Origin: Selenomonas ruminantium subsp. ruminantium ATCC 12561
Lineage (GTDB): Bacteria > Bacillota > Negativicutes > Selenomonadales > Selenomonadaceae
Assembly (NCBI RefSeq): GCF_000424065.1
Contig: NZ_AUJE01000004.1
Coordinates: forward strand, 1-64,000
Reading direction: 5' to 3'
Length of the DNA stretch: 64,000 nucleotides
Every line of letters begins with the position of its first letter. The stretch's first letter is position 1. Made by a program: the position numbers and the translations under genes. The notes beneath the pieces were generated by a model. It worked only from the letters and a program-made list of their open reading frames with translations. It made no database searches and had not been told where the DNA came from. Below, piece after piece: positions 1 to 8,841 of the stretch.

Positions 1-272
1 AAGTTCTTGTACGCTATGCACAAATCCTTGATAGCCTGCTTGGTGACATTGTTGGATATACCTAGAAGCCACGAGTATTCTTCAGAATTACGAAGAACGG
101 TGAACTCCTTGCGAAGGTCATAATCACTTTGCAGTTTTCTGCCTTCCCTGAAATTATCCATCTGCTTATCTAAAGCCCAGTTATAGGCAAATCTTGAAGC
201 ACCTGCGAACTGAAACAACTTAGTCTGCTGTTTGTTGTTCGGCAGGAGTTTTATTCTGACTGCCTTTATCAT
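1..272 (-). CDS. tnpB: IS200/IS605-family TnpB (OrfB), N-terminal part
   Basis: The minus strand encodes 90 codons starting at ATG 272 and running off the window edge. The start MIKAVRIKLLPN followed by FAGASRFAYNWAL is the classic N-terminal helix-turn-helix region of TnpB, the RNA-guided nuclease of IS200/IS605 elements. A strong ribosome site (GGGAGGTGAG, 7 nt upstream) supports the start. The catalytic RuvC part and the 3' end that would encode the guide RNA lie outside the window, so it cannot be said whether the protein is intact. No tnpA is seen on the upstream side, which fits an IS605 derivative carrying only tnpB. The family call is confident; activity is unknown. Confidence 0.85.
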   Translation of the reverse strand, partial: MIKAVRIKLLPNNKQQTKLFQFAGASRFAYNWALDKQMDNFREGRKLQSDYDLRKEFTVLRNSEEYSWLLGISNNVTKQAIKDLCIAYKN

Positions 273-389
273 CGCACTCACCTCCCTTATACGAATAATT
301 ATACCATGCCTTGATGAGCATTGTACTATTTCTGTATCGGAAAGTAAGGTTGCTTAGACTTTTTATCGGTTTTATCAACTTTTTATAAG

Positions 390-557
390 TTATGCTTGAC
401 TGTTAAAAGCCTTCATGCGGTCAAGAATCTGCTGTAGCTGCCGCTTTTGGCGTAAATGGGTTTCATAGTCCAAATCATTGGAATCAATGACCATTCTTTT
501 GTTAATGGCATCAATGCGCGCCTGCAAGCGGGCCATGGCCGCCTGTTTATCATCCAT
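390..557 (-). CDS. Small coiled-coil hypothetical protein
   Basis: A 55-residue protein starts MDDKQAAMARLQARIDA and is rich in Gln, Arg, Leu and Ile with heptad-like spacing, so a short alpha-helical coiled coil is likely. It has no Cys, signal peptide or membrane segment. Support for it being real: an RBS (GAGGTGGAG) about 6 nt before ATG 557, and a good promoter on the minus strand (TTGAGC at 613-608, 17 bp, TATAAT at 590-585). A longer overlapping reading frame on the same strand has no such signals. It is divergent from the MutS-like gene. No function is recognised. Confidence 0.65.
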   Translation of the reverse strand: MDDKQAAMARLQARIDAINKRMVIDSNDLDYETHLRQKRQLQQILDRMKAFNSQA

Positions 558-584
558 TTCTCTTTCTCCACCTCTTTCCTTACA

Positions 585-613
585 ATTATAGCAAAATTAG
601 TGATAACGCTCAA
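585..613 (-). promoter_or_regulatory. Promoter of the 55-residue protein gene
   Basis: Minus-strand -35 TTGAGC (613-608), 17-bp spacer, -10 TATAAT (590-585), placed 28 nt upstream of the ATG at 557. Read directly from sequence; no expression evidence. Confidence 0.55.
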
Positions 614-620
614 TATACTG

Positions 621-626
621 TATAAT
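621..626 (+). promoter_or_regulatory. -10 box upstream of the MutS-like gene
   Basis: A perfect TATAAT lies 36 nt before the ATG at 662. The matching -35 region is weak (TAGTGA at 598-603, 17-bp spacing) and overlaps the divergent minus-strand promoter, so the two promoters share about 30 bp. Confidence 0.4.
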
Positions 627-661
627 GAAGGATAATAACGCATCGATTAGGGAGTGACCAT

Positions 662-2431
662 ATGAAACAGGATTTTTATGTGAATCTGCAAACGGAAAAA
701 CAGCACCAGTTGACAGCTGTGGAAAAACAAGCCACGCATTATACCGTATATCGCACCATTTGTTTTTTCGCCTTTGTCTTTGCCTGTGCAGGTGCCTATG
801 ACGGGCTGACTGGCGCAGATATTTTGGCTGTTTTGCTGCTTTTTCTTTTTAGCTGGCTTGTACGGCAGCACAATAAATCAAAAAGGCAGCTCCAGCTTAC
901 CCAAAACACACTCGCCGTCATTGGCGAATATCATTCCAGATTCAACGGGAAGTGGCAGGAAGCAGCCGACAAAGGCACGGACTTTCTAGCCAAAAATCGC
1001 CCCCAGGATATCGACCTGCACATCTTTGGCCCAGCCTCTCTCTACCAATATCTCTGCTGCTGCCGCACGGCTTTAGGCAGGCATAAGCTGGCCAAGGCAC
1101 TGACGGTAACACCGCCGCAACCCGCAACAATCATCCAGCGGCAAAAAGCGGCAGCTGAACTGATTGAGCGGCAGCGTCTCTGCGTGGAACTTTTAGCCCT
1201 CAGCCATCGCCTGCCTGTAGGGCATGACACCACCACGCTGATTACCGAAATCAACAGTGAACACCACCAGCCTATCAATTACGCCCTGCAGCGGACAACC
1301 TGGATTCTTCCCCTCCTCACTTTTTCTGCCTTCCTATTGGCGCTGATGGAGCTGCTTGACTGGCAAATCCCTGGCTTGTTCGTGCTATTGCAGTTTGCCA
1401 TCGCTATGCTTTTTCATCGGCGCAATCAGACTATACTTGCCCCTCTGATGTCCATCAATCAGGAACTTCACGCCTATCAGGATTTATTTATCCTCATGGG
1501 TGAAACAAACTTTACCAATAAATCCCTGCAAAACATTGCCGATTCGTTATCCCAGGATGCGGCCCCGGCATTACAGAAATTAGCCCGGCTGGCCGACCAC
1601 GTAAATCTTTGCCGCAATCTCTTTTTCTTTGTTTTGGGCAATGCCCTGTTTCTTTGGGACTGTCATTGTGCCGCCCGCTTTGGCCGCTGGCAGGATAACG
1701 CCGCCCAGAACCTAAAAAACTGGCTGGACTGCTGGGCCGAAATGGAACTCTATATATCGCTGGCGATGGCAGGACAAACGAGAGAGAACTATACCTTCCC
1801 CAAACTCCTTGCCGGCCCCCCTGCCCTGAAGACAGAAGGCCTGACCTCTCTGTTGCTTGACGAAAAAAAAGCTATCCCTAATGACAGCACTATGCAGGCA
1901 GAAACCCGCATTATCACCGGTTCCAATATGTCCGGCAAGACCACCTACATGCGCACGTTGGCCAGCTCTCTGGTACTGGCCTATGCCGGCGCCCCGGTCT
2001 GCGCCAAGACATTTGCCTGCACCCCCATGCATATATTCACCTCCATTCAGGTGCACGATGACCAAAGTCAGGGTATTTCCACCTTTTACGCCGAACTTTT
2101 GCGCATCAAGCAGATGGTGGATTTCAGCCAAAAACAACAGCCGATGTTTATCGCGATTGACGAGATTTTCAAGGGCACCAACTCCGCCGATAGGATCATC
2201 GGTGCACAAGAGGCCATAAAACGTCTTACCCGCCCCTATGCCATCACTTTGGTTTCCACCCATGACTTCGAACTATGCGATTTGCAGTCGCCCAATGAAA
2301 TCCCCGTAACCAACTATCATTTTGCGGAATATTACGAGGACAACAAGATAAAATTCGACTATAAAATAAAGAATGGCCGCTGTCAGACGACAAATGCCCA
2401 ATATTTATTGAAAATGGCCGGAATTCTGTAG
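662..2431 (+). CDS. Membrane-anchored MutS-related ATPase
   Basis: 589 residues. The C-terminal third is a MutS-type ABC ATPase (domain V): Walker A GSNMSGKTT near residues 419-427, Walker B FIAIDEIFKGT near 496, and the STHD switch near 532. The mismatch-recognition domain of MutS1 is missing. Instead there are two hydrophobic hairpins, about residues 27-75 and 215-260, predicting four membrane helices. This fits the membrane-associated MutS-like family, whose role is not settled; general mismatch repair is unlikely. The start ATG 662 has RBS GGGAGTG. It appears monocistronic, with a separate promoter for the next gene just after its stop. Confidence 0.8.
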   Translation: MKQDFYVNLQTEKQHQLTAVEKQATHYTVYRTICFFAFVFACAGAYDGLTGADILAVLLLFLFSWLVRQHNKSKRQLQLTQNTLAVIGEYHSRFNGKWQEAADKGTDFLAKNRPQDIDLHIFGPASLYQYLCCCRTALGRHKLAKALTVTPPQPATIIQRQKAAAELIERQRLCVELLALSHRLPVGHDTTTLITEINSEHHQPINYALQRTTWILPLLTFSAFLLALMELLDWQIPGLFVLLQFAIAMLFHRRNQTILAPLMSINQELHAYQDLFILMGETNFTNKSLQNIADSLSQDAAPALQKLARLADHVNLCRNLFFFVLGNALFLWDCHCAARFGRWQDNAAQNLKNWLDCWAEMELYISLAMAGQTRENYTFPKLLAGPPALKTEGLTSLLLDEKKAIPNDSTMQAETRIITGSNMSGKTTYMRTLASSLVLAYAGAPVCAKTFACTPMHIFTSIQVHDDQSQGISTFYAELLRIKQMVDFSQKQQPMFIAIDEIFKGTNSADRIIGAQEAIKRLTRPYAITLVSTHDFELCDLQSPNEIPVTNYHFAEYYEDNKIKFDYKIKNGRCQTTNAQYLLKMAGIL

Positions 2432-2457
2432 ACAAATGTTTTTTTGTATGATATTAT
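2429..2457 (+). promoter_or_regulatory. Promoter of the Na+:alanine-type symporter gene
   Basis: -35 TAGACA (2429-2434), 17-bp spacer, -10 TATTAT (2452-2457). The -35 box overlaps the stop codon region of the upstream gene, leaving a leader of about 75 nt before ATG 2541. Confidence 0.5.
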
Positions 2458-2482
2458 AGGGACTATCTTATCTGGGATGTAT

Positions 2483-2507
2483 CTGTGTTTACTCACAGTA
2501 GACACAG
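2483..2507 (+). promoter_or_regulatory. Inverted repeat in the symporter leader
   Basis: Arms CTGTGTTTACT (2483-2493) and AGTAGACACAG (2497-2507) are complementary at 10 of 11 positions around a 3-nt centre. It lies about 25 nt downstream of the -10 box, suitable for a repressor operator or an RNA hairpin. There is no U-run, so it is not a terminator. No regulator is assigned. Confidence 0.4.
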
Positions 2508-2540
2508 CCTTGTTTATATCATGCGAGGAGGACACAATCT

Positions 2541-3920
2541 ATGGAATCATTTATCCCTATGCTTAATGCCATCGACTCCTTTATGTGGGGGCCGCCGCTC
2601 ATCACCTTGTTGGTGGGCACGGGCATTTATCTGACGCTGCGCTTAAAGCTTTTGCAGGTAGTACGTCTGCCCAAGGCGCTGTCCCTGATTTTCAAAGCCA
2701 AAAACCACGGCGAAGGCGATGTATCGAGCTTCAAAGCCCTCTGCGTGGCGCTGGCCGCTACAGTGGGTACAGGCAATATTGTCGGCGTGGCTACGGCGGT
2801 GAAAATCGGCGGCCCCGGTGCTATCTTCTGGATGTGGATGGCAGCCTTCTTCGGGATGGCCACCAAATATGCCGAAGGCCTGCTGGCGGTAAAATACCGC
2901 AGCACCGACGCCAAGGGCAATATCGCCGGCGGCCCGATGTACTATATCCGTCAGGGCATGGGTGAAAAATATAAGCCTTTGGCCACCTTCTTTGCTGCGG
3001 CAACCATTCTCGTTGCGTACTTCGGTATCGGCACCTTTCCGCAGGTCAACGCCATTGTGGATAGTGCGGAAATTTCCTTTGGCCTGTCCAAGGTGCTCAC
3101 AGGTGCAGTGCTCACGATTCTCATTGCTGCCATCACCATCGGCGGGTTGCAGAGCATTGCCAAGGTCGCTTCCAAAGTCATTCCCTTTATGGCCGTTATG
3201 TACATCGCCATCAGCCTGGGGCTTATCGCCATGAATCTTGATGGGGTTCCTGCCGCTGTGGCTTTGATTTTTGAATCCGCCTTCACGGGTACAGCAGCCG
3301 CTGGCGGTTTTGCTGGTTCCACCATTATGATGGCCATGCAGAATGGTATCGCCCGTGGTGTGTTCTCCAACGAATCCGGCCTTGGCTCTGCGCCGATTGC
3401 GGCAGCCGCAGCCAAGACCAAGGAACCTGCCGAGCAGGGTCTTATCTCCATGACGGGTACCTTTATCGACACACTGATTATCTGCACCATGACGGGTCTG
3501 GCTCTCGTACTCACGGGTGTTTGGCAGGGTGATGCTGCCGGCGCAGCCATGACCAGTGCGGCGTTTGCTTCCGCTTATGGTACTTTGGGCAGCAGCCTCT
3601 TGACCATCGCTTTGGTGCTCTTTGCCTTCACCACCATCTTAGGTTGGAACTACTACGGTGAACGCGCCTGCATCTACCTCTTTGGCACCAAAGGCGTAAT
3701 GCCCTATCGCATCATCTTCATCGCCCTGATTGCCAGCGGCGGGTTCCTGAAGCTCGAAGCCATCTGGATTCTGGCCGATATCGTCAACGGCTTGATGGCT
3801 ATTCCAAACCTCATTGCCCTGATTGCACTCTCTGGTGTAGTTGTGGCAGAAACCGAAAGCTATCTCGCCCGCAAGGGAGAATTAGACGAGGACTCGGATT
3901 CCACCATAGTCGCTGAATAA
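2541..3920 (+). CDS. Alanine/glycine:cation symporter (AGCS) family protein
   Basis: 459 residues with about 11 hydrophobic segments and AGCS signatures: ATVGTGNIVGVATA near residue 75 and the block GGPMYYIRQGMG near residue 130, then SNESGLGSAPIAAAA near 277. The family moves alanine, glycine or glutamine with Na+ or H+ across the cytoplasmic membrane. Start ATG 2541 has RBS GAGGAGG about 9 nt upstream. It is a single-gene unit with its own promoter and a strong terminator directly downstream. Exact substrate cannot be told from sequence. Confidence 0.9.
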   Translation: MESFIPMLNAIDSFMWGPPLITLLVGTGIYLTLRLKLLQVVRLPKALSLIFKAKNHGEGDVSSFKALCVALAATVGTGNIVGVATAVKIGGPGAIFWMWMAAFFGMATKYAEGLLAVKYRSTDAKGNIAGGPMYYIRQGMGEKYKPLATFFAAATILVAYFGIGTFPQVNAIVDSAEISFGLSKVLTGAVLTILIAAITIGGLQSIAKVASKVIPFMAVMYIAISLGLIAMNLDGVPAAVALIFESAFTGTAAAGGFAGSTIMMAMQNGIARGVFSNESGLGSAPIAAAAAKTKEPAEQGLISMTGTFIDTLIICTMTGLALVLTGVWQGDAAGAAMTSAAFASAYGTLGSSLLTIALVLFAFTTILGWNYYGERACIYLFGTKGVMPYRIIFIALIASGGFLKLEAIWILADIVNGLMAIPNLIALIALSGVVVAETESYLARKGELDEDSDSTIVAE

Positions 3921-3928
3921 ACAAGCAC

Positions 3929-3963
3929 AAAAAAATCCGTGCCGCTTGGCACGGATTTTTTTG
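3929..3963. terminator. Bidirectional rho-independent terminator
   Basis: A 13-bp perfect stem (3931-3943 with 3948-3960) with loop GCTT and A/T runs on both sides. It sits between convergent genes and can serve both. Confidence 0.9.
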
Positions 3964-3973
3964 TATGCGTAAA

Positions 3974-5341
3974 TTAAAGGCTGCCGCCCAGATTACCTAG
4001 CGAATCAATAACAACAGCACAATCCGGTTTTACCTGCTGCAAAATGTAGCGCATTTTCGCTTCGGGAATAGCTACGCAGCCACCGGTTTGCGGCTTTTTA
4101 TTGCCCAGGCAATGGAGGAAAATCGCAGAGCCCTTGCCCGGCGTTCCCTGTTCATTGTAGCTGATATTCAGGCAGTAAATATATTCGGGATTATAATCCA
4201 TAATGTGTTCGCTGGCCGCCTTGTTGAGTGACGGATTCTGGCGGACATCCACCATTTCATTGTACTTCATTCCCGGACGGTCATCACCAGACCAGTAAAT
4301 GTTTTCATCCACCTGCTTGTAGGAAATCGCGCAGCCTGGGTCAGGTGCAATGCCAAAAGCATCCGTAAAATGGAACGTTCCCACAGGGGTTTTGCCGTCC
4401 CCTTCTTTGGTCTTGCCCAAGCCATTTTTGCCGATATAGCCCGGCGTGCTCATAAGCTGCTGCCATTGGCCCTGCGCGTCTTTTTCATGCAGGGAAACCC
4501 AGGCTGTAGTCTCACCTACCGCACCAACGACCACCATCTGCTGAGCGGTCTTGGCTGCTGGCAGGTTTTTCACCCACTGCGGCGAAGCCTGCATCGTCAG
4601 ATTGGACTGCGGCAGCTTTTCCACCGGGAAGTTAAAATAGGTATTGGCAAAAGGTTCGTTTCTCAGCGTAAAGTGCCACCATTCCGTATCCAGCGGCTTA
4701 AAGCCATGGCGCAGCATTGCTTCCCGCAGGATTCTGCGGTTCTTTAGCTGCTGTTCCGTCAGATTGCCCTTGTAGTCAGGATGGGAAAGTTCACCAAAAT
4801 AGTCGAAGGTGCCGCCCATATCCACTTCCTTGCCTGTGGACATATCGAAAAGCGTCAGGTCAATCGTGCTGCCCCGACTGTGACCGGATTTGGCATCAAT
4901 ATAGCCGTCAGCAAACAGGCTGTTCTTTTCGACCTGCGGGTAGAAGTAGTCCTTCATGCGCTTGTCGCCTAAGTTCTCAGCCCAACGCACAAAATGGTCA
5001 ACAGCCCTTTGCGGACGATAGGCATCATAGACTTTCAGGCGGTAACCCTTGGCCTTCACCTCATCGGAAACTTCTTTCAGTGCCAACGCCGCTTCCTTCG
5101 TCATCAGCGCACACGGCTCCTGATACCCCGTTATGCGTTCCCCCACAAAATTATAGGTGGAGAAATAACGGATTTCCTGAATGATGTCCGGCACCACATC
5201 CGAAAGCACCACAAAATCCGAAGAATCCAGCGGATTCACATTCCGTTCTTCAGCCTTGACTGTTCCGGTAAGATTCACCAGCAACAAGCCCAAGAACATA
5301 ATCGGCAGGATAAGCCTGCTCCAAAAAGATTTCATCCCCAT
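3974..5341 (-). CDS. Secreted VanX-type D,D-dipeptidase fused to YkuD L,D-transpeptidase-like domain
   Basis: 455 residues with an N-terminal signal peptide (about 1-30). Residues about 40-240 are an M15D D-Ala-D-Ala dipeptidase domain: the zinc motif SGHSRGSTID gives H154 and D161, and EWWH gives E220 and H223. Residues about 265-455 form a YkuD-like domain with H410 and C422 in HCLGNKKPQTGGC, the catalytic motif of L,D-transpeptidases. Both active sites look intact. The protein should act on peptidoglycan stem peptides outside the cytoplasmic membrane. Vancomycin resistance is not implied, because no vanH or vanA is nearby. The gene stands alone between a shared terminator and its own upstream region. 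Confidence 0.85.
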   Translation of the reverse strand: MGMKSFWSRLILPIMFLGLLLVNLTGTVKAEERNVNPLDSSDFVVLSDVVPDIIQEIRYFSTYNFVGERITGYQEPCALMTKEAALALKEVSDEVKAKGYRLKVYDAYRPQRAVDHFVRWAENLGDKRMKDYFYPQVEKNSLFADGYIDAKSGHSRGSTIDLTLFDMSTGKEVDMGGTFDYFGELSHPDYKGNLTEQQLKNRRILREAMLRHGFKPLDTEWWHFTLRNEPFANTYFNFPVEKLPQSNLTMQASPQWVKNLPAAKTAQQMVVVGAVGETTAWVSLHEKDAQGQWQQLMSTPGYIGKNGLGKTKEGDGKTPVGTFHFTDAFGIAPDPGCAISYKQVDENIYWSGDDRPGMKYNEMVDVRQNPSLNKAASEHIMDYNPEYIYCLNISYNEQGTPGKGSAIFLHCLGNKKPQTGGCVAIPEAKMRYILQQVKPDCAVVIDSLGNLGGSL

Positions 5342-5467
5342 AAAAACCTCCTTGAATATCCTATCAAATTTAGCCTAATTCTATTTCGACAAAAACAACT
5401 CAAATCCTTCCTATTGCCAAGATATTTTTGTTTACAATAATTATCGGCTATTTCTTTCCCTTTATTC

Positions 5468-5507
5468 TTTACCTTTCCCTTAAATATCACTATAATATAA
5501 GGGAAAG
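5468..5507 (+). promoter_or_regulatory. fic promoter flanked by a perfect palindromic operator
   Basis: -35 TTTACC (5468-5473), 17 bp, -10 TATAAT (5491-5496). Arms CTTTCCCTTA (5473-5482) and TAAGGGAAAG (5498-5507) are perfectly complementary with a 15-nt centre holding the -10 box. A third half-site CTTTCCCTT occurs at 5454-5462. The layout is typical of a repressor site. Confidence 0.7.
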
Positions 5508-5524
5508 AAGGAGGTGTTAAGGGA

Positions 5525-6571
5525 ATGCGTTCATTTAATTATGCAAAAGTCAGGGACATGACCTGGGATTCCGAAATACTCGGCTACATTGCCGCAATAT
5601 ATAAAGCAGCAGGCAAACAGGAACTTTACTTGAAACAACGACCTGCAGAACTAGCCAAACTGGTAGAAATCGCCAAAATTCAAAGTACAGAAGCATCCAA
5701 TGCCATTGAAGGTATTGTAACCACCAGTACACGCATCCGACAGCTGGTCGAAGAAAAGACCACGCCAAAAAACCGGGACGAGCAGGAAATCGCCGGGTAT
5801 CGCGATGTGCTGAATATCATTCACGAAAATTTCGATGCCATTCCCATCACACAGAATTTTATCCTGCAACTCCATAAAATTCTTTACAGTCATATGAATA
5901 ATCCTATGGGGGGGCGCACGAAGAATGTGCAAAATTACATCAGTGCCACTTACCCTGACGGACATACAGAAATTCTGTTCACGCCGCTTGCGCCCTTCGA
6001 AACACCCGAAGCGCTCGATAAAATCTGTGCCGAGTACAATTATGTGATTGGCAATGCCGAAGCAGAGCCATTGCTTGCTATCCCCATTTTCATTCACGAC
6101 TTTCTCTGCATACATCCTTTTAATGATGGAAACGGACGCATGAGCAGACTCTTAACCACACTGCTGCTCTATCGCTGCGGCTTCTATGTGGGGAAGTACA
6201 TATCCTTGGAAGCCAAAATAGCTAACCATAAAGATGCTTATTATGATGCACTCAGGCAGTCCCAACACGGCTGGCATGAAGGCAATGAAGATGTTGTCCC
6301 CTTCATCAAATACATTCTAAGCACGATTATTGCCGCCTATCGGGATTTTGAAGACCGCTTCTCCATTGTGGAAATGAAAACATCTGCGCTGGAAATGGTT
6401 CGTAAGGCGTCTCTGCAAAAACTGGGGCGTTTTTCCAAACAGGATATCCGCGAACTCTGCCCATCGCTTAGTGTAAGTTCCATAGAAGGAGCTTTGCGGA
6501 AGTTAGTGGCTGAAGGCTATCTAAAACGTGAAGGAAGTGGACGTTCAACCTGCTATATTCATTTAAAATAA
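5525..6571 (+). CDS. Fic family protein with C-terminal winged helix
   Basis: 348 residues. The Fic core motif HPFNDGNGR (about 197-205) contains the catalytic His; family members transfer AMP or related groups from nucleotides to hydroxyl side chains of target proteins. An inhibitory helix motif SNAIEG (about 58-63, S/T-x-x-x-E-G/N) lies N-terminal, marking a class II, self-inhibited enzyme. The last 70 residues (QDIRELCPSLSVSSIEGALRKLV) resemble a winged helix-turn-helix, so the protein may bind DNA and control its own palindromic promoter (inference). RBS GGAGG precedes ATG 5525. No antitoxin gene is adjacent. Confidence 0.9.
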   Translation: MRSFNYAKVRDMTWDSEILGYIAAIYKAAGKQELYLKQRPAELAKLVEIAKIQSTEASNAIEGIVTTSTRIRQLVEEKTTPKNRDEQEIAGYRDVLNIIHENFDAIPITQNFILQLHKILYSHMNNPMGGRTKNVQNYISATYPDGHTEILFTPLAPFETPEALDKICAEYNYVIGNAEAEPLLAIPIFIHDFLCIHPFNDGNGRMSRLLTTLLLYRCGFYVGKYISLEAKIANHKDAYYDALRQSQHGWHEGNEDVVPFIKYILSTIIAAYRDFEDRFSIVEMKTSALEMVRKASLQKLGRFSKQDIRELCPSLSVSSIEGALRKLVAEGYLKREGSGRSTCYIHLK

Positions 6572-6654
6572 TCCGCTATACAAGAATGCAAAGTGCCGCT
6601 AATGGCGTTATAATGATAAGATAAGTTTCAATAACAAGAAAGTTGGTGCCCACC

Positions 6655-8841
6655 ATGCAAATAAATGATATTCCCGTACTTATCGCCAAGGAACTTGGCG
6701 TGACACCGAAGCAGACCTCGGCCGCCATCGAGCTGTTGGACGAAGGCAATACCGTGCCGTTTATTGCCCGCTACCGCAAAGAAGCCACGGGTGCGCTGGA
6801 AGATGAGCAGCTGCGTACGCTCGAAGAACGCCTGACCTATTTGCGCAATCTCGTCAAACGGCAGGAAGAAATCCTCGGCAAAATCGAGGAACAGGGCAAG
6901 CTGACCGATGAACTCAAAGCCGCCATCGAAAAGGCACAAAAATTACAGGAACTCGAAGACCTCTATTTGCCCTATAAGCAGAAAAAGCGCACCCGCGCCC
7001 AGATTGCCCGCGAGCGCGGTTTGGAACCTTTGGCTCAGATGATGCTGGAACAGGCAAAAATCAACGGTACGCCTTTGGAAGAAGCAGGCAATTACATCAA
7101 CGAAGAAAAGGAAGTTGCCACCGCCGAAGATGCCCTGCAGGGCGCTATGGATATTGCCGCCGAAGTTATCATGGAGGACGCCAAACTGCGCGCCAATATG
7201 CGTACCCGCCTTTGGAACAACGGCCATATCGAAACGGAACTCGTGGAGGATGCTGAAGAAGCCGACACCTTTGCCATGTACAAGGATTACAGCGAGCTTA
7301 TTCATACGCTGCCTTCTCACCGCATTCTCGCCATTAACCGCGGCGAAGCCAAGGGCTGTCTCAAAGTCCATGTCACGATTGACGCCGAGGACTGCCAAAG
7401 CCGAATTTTCCGCCGTATCAGCAAGGCGCCCTCAAAATGGGATGAAACCTTGAAAGCCGTTATCGAGGACGGCTGGAAACGCCTACTGTTCCCGGCATTG
7501 GAGCGCGAAGTCCGCAGCCAGCTCACCGAAGATGCCGAAGCACAGGCCATCAAGATTTTTGGCGTGAACTTAAAACAGCTGCTCCTGCAGGCGCCCCTTG
7601 CCGGTCATACCGTACTGGGCCTTGACCCGGGCTATCGCACGGGCTGCAAGATGGCCGTTGTCGATGCCACCGGCCATGTGGTCGACCACGGTGTAATTCA
7701 GGTAACGCAGAGCGAAGGGGCGAAAGCCGCCGCTGCCAAAACGGTACTGGGCCTCATAAAAAAACATCATATCACGCTGATTTCCATAGGCAACGGTACG
7801 GCGTCCTACGAAACGGAGCAGTTCACGGCCCAGCTGATTGCCGACAACCACTTGACGGATGTGCATTACCTGATTACCAACGAAGCCGGCGCCTCCGTCT
7901 ACTCCGCTTCGGCACTGGCCAAGGAAGAACTGCCCGAATACGACGTCACCATCCGCGGCGCGGTATCCATTGCCCGCCGCATTCAGGACCCGCTGGCCGA
8001 ACTGGTCAAAATCGACCCCAAAGCCATCGGCGTAGGGCAGTATCAGCATGACGTCAACCAAAAGGAACTGGGTGCGACCCTCGATGCCACCATCGAAAGC
8101 ACGGTAAACCATGTGGGCGTTGACCTCAACACCGCCAGCGGCGCACTTCTCAAACATATCGCAGGCATCAACGCCACCATTGCCAAAAACATCGTGGCTT
8201 ACCGCAATGAAAACGGCATCTTCACGAGCCGCAAGCAGCTGCTGAAAGTGCCCCGTTTGGGTCCGGCCGCCTTTACCCAGTGTGCCGGCTTCCTGCGCAT
8301 TGCGGGAGGCAAATCGCCCTTGGACAACACCCCGGTTCATCCGGAATCCTACGAACTGGCCGAAAAACTGTTGGCGCGCCTGGGCTTTAGCTTAAATGAC
8401 CTCAACGATAAAGATGCACTGGCCATGCTGGCGGCCAAGGCCAAACTTGCTGACTGCGCTAAGTTAGCCAAGGAGTTGGACGCAGGCGAACTTACGGTCA
8501 AGGATATTCTCGATGCCCTTGTAAAACCGGGCCGCGACCCGCGCGAAGACCTGCCGGCACCGCTTACCCGTCAGGCAGTTGTGAAGCTTTCCGACATCAA
8601 GGAAGGCAGCATTATGCGGGGTACAGTGCGCAATATCACAGACTTTGGTGCCTTTGTCGATATCGGCCTCAAAACTGCCGGTCTCATCCATATTTCCGAA
8701 ATGAGTCAGAAACGCATCAAGCATCCGCTCGATGTGCTGGCTGTCGGAGATATCATCAAAGTCATGGTCATCAGCGTTGACGAGAGCCGCAACCGTATCG
8801 GCCTGTCCTTAAAACAAGTACCGAAGGAGAACATCGGATGA
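6655..8841 (+). CDS. tex: Tex-like S1 RNA-binding transcription accessory protein
   Basis: 728 residues from ATG 6655 (an in-frame TTG at 6643 is possible but has no better RBS). Order: Tex N-terminal helical domain, YqgF/RNase H-like domain with GLDPGYRTG near residue 320, helix-hairpin-helix region around 500-560 (SGALLKHIAGI, VPRLGPAAF), and C-terminal S1 domain near 645-720 (GTVRNITDFGAFVDIGL). Length matches the family. Tex binds nucleic acid and affects transcription and stress survival in other bacteria; its mechanism is not settled. Its stop codon overlaps the start of cobT (ATGA), so the two are translationally coupled. Confidence 0.93.
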   Translation: MQINDIPVLIAKELGVTPKQTSAAIELLDEGNTVPFIARYRKEATGALEDEQLRTLEERLTYLRNLVKRQEEILGKIEEQGKLTDELKAAIEKAQKLQELEDLYLPYKQKKRTRAQIARERGLEPLAQMMLEQAKINGTPLEEAGNYINEEKEVATAEDALQGAMDIAAEVIMEDAKLRANMRTRLWNNGHIETELVEDAEEADTFAMYKDYSELIHTLPSHRILAINRGEAKGCLKVHVTIDAEDCQSRIFRRISKAPSKWDETLKAVIEDGWKRLLFPALEREVRSQLTEDAEAQAIKIFGVNLKQLLLQAPLAGHTVLGLDPGYRTGCKMAVVDATGHVVDHGVIQVTQSEGAKAAAAKTVLGLIKKHHITLISIGNGTASYETEQFTAQLIADNHLTDVHYLITNEAGASVYSASALAKEELPEYDVTIRGAVSIARRIQDPLAELVKIDPKAIGVGQYQHDVNQKELGATLDATIESTVNHVGVDLNTASGALLKHIAGINATIAKNIVAYRNENGIFTSRKQLLKVPRLGPAAFTQCAGFLRIAGGKSPLDNTPVHPESYELAEKLLARLGFSLNDLNDKDALAMLAAKAKLADCAKLAKELDAGELTVKDILDALVKPGRDPREDLPAPLTRQAVVKLSDIKEGSIMRGTVRNITDFGAFVDIGLKTAGLIHISEMSQKRIKHPLDVLAVGDIIKVMVISVDESRNRIGLSLKQVPKENIG

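Noticed and set aside
3974-5341. Vancomycin-resistance cluster
   Set aside because: Only a VanX-like domain is present; vanH, vanA, vanR and vanS are missing and the domain is fused to YkuD.
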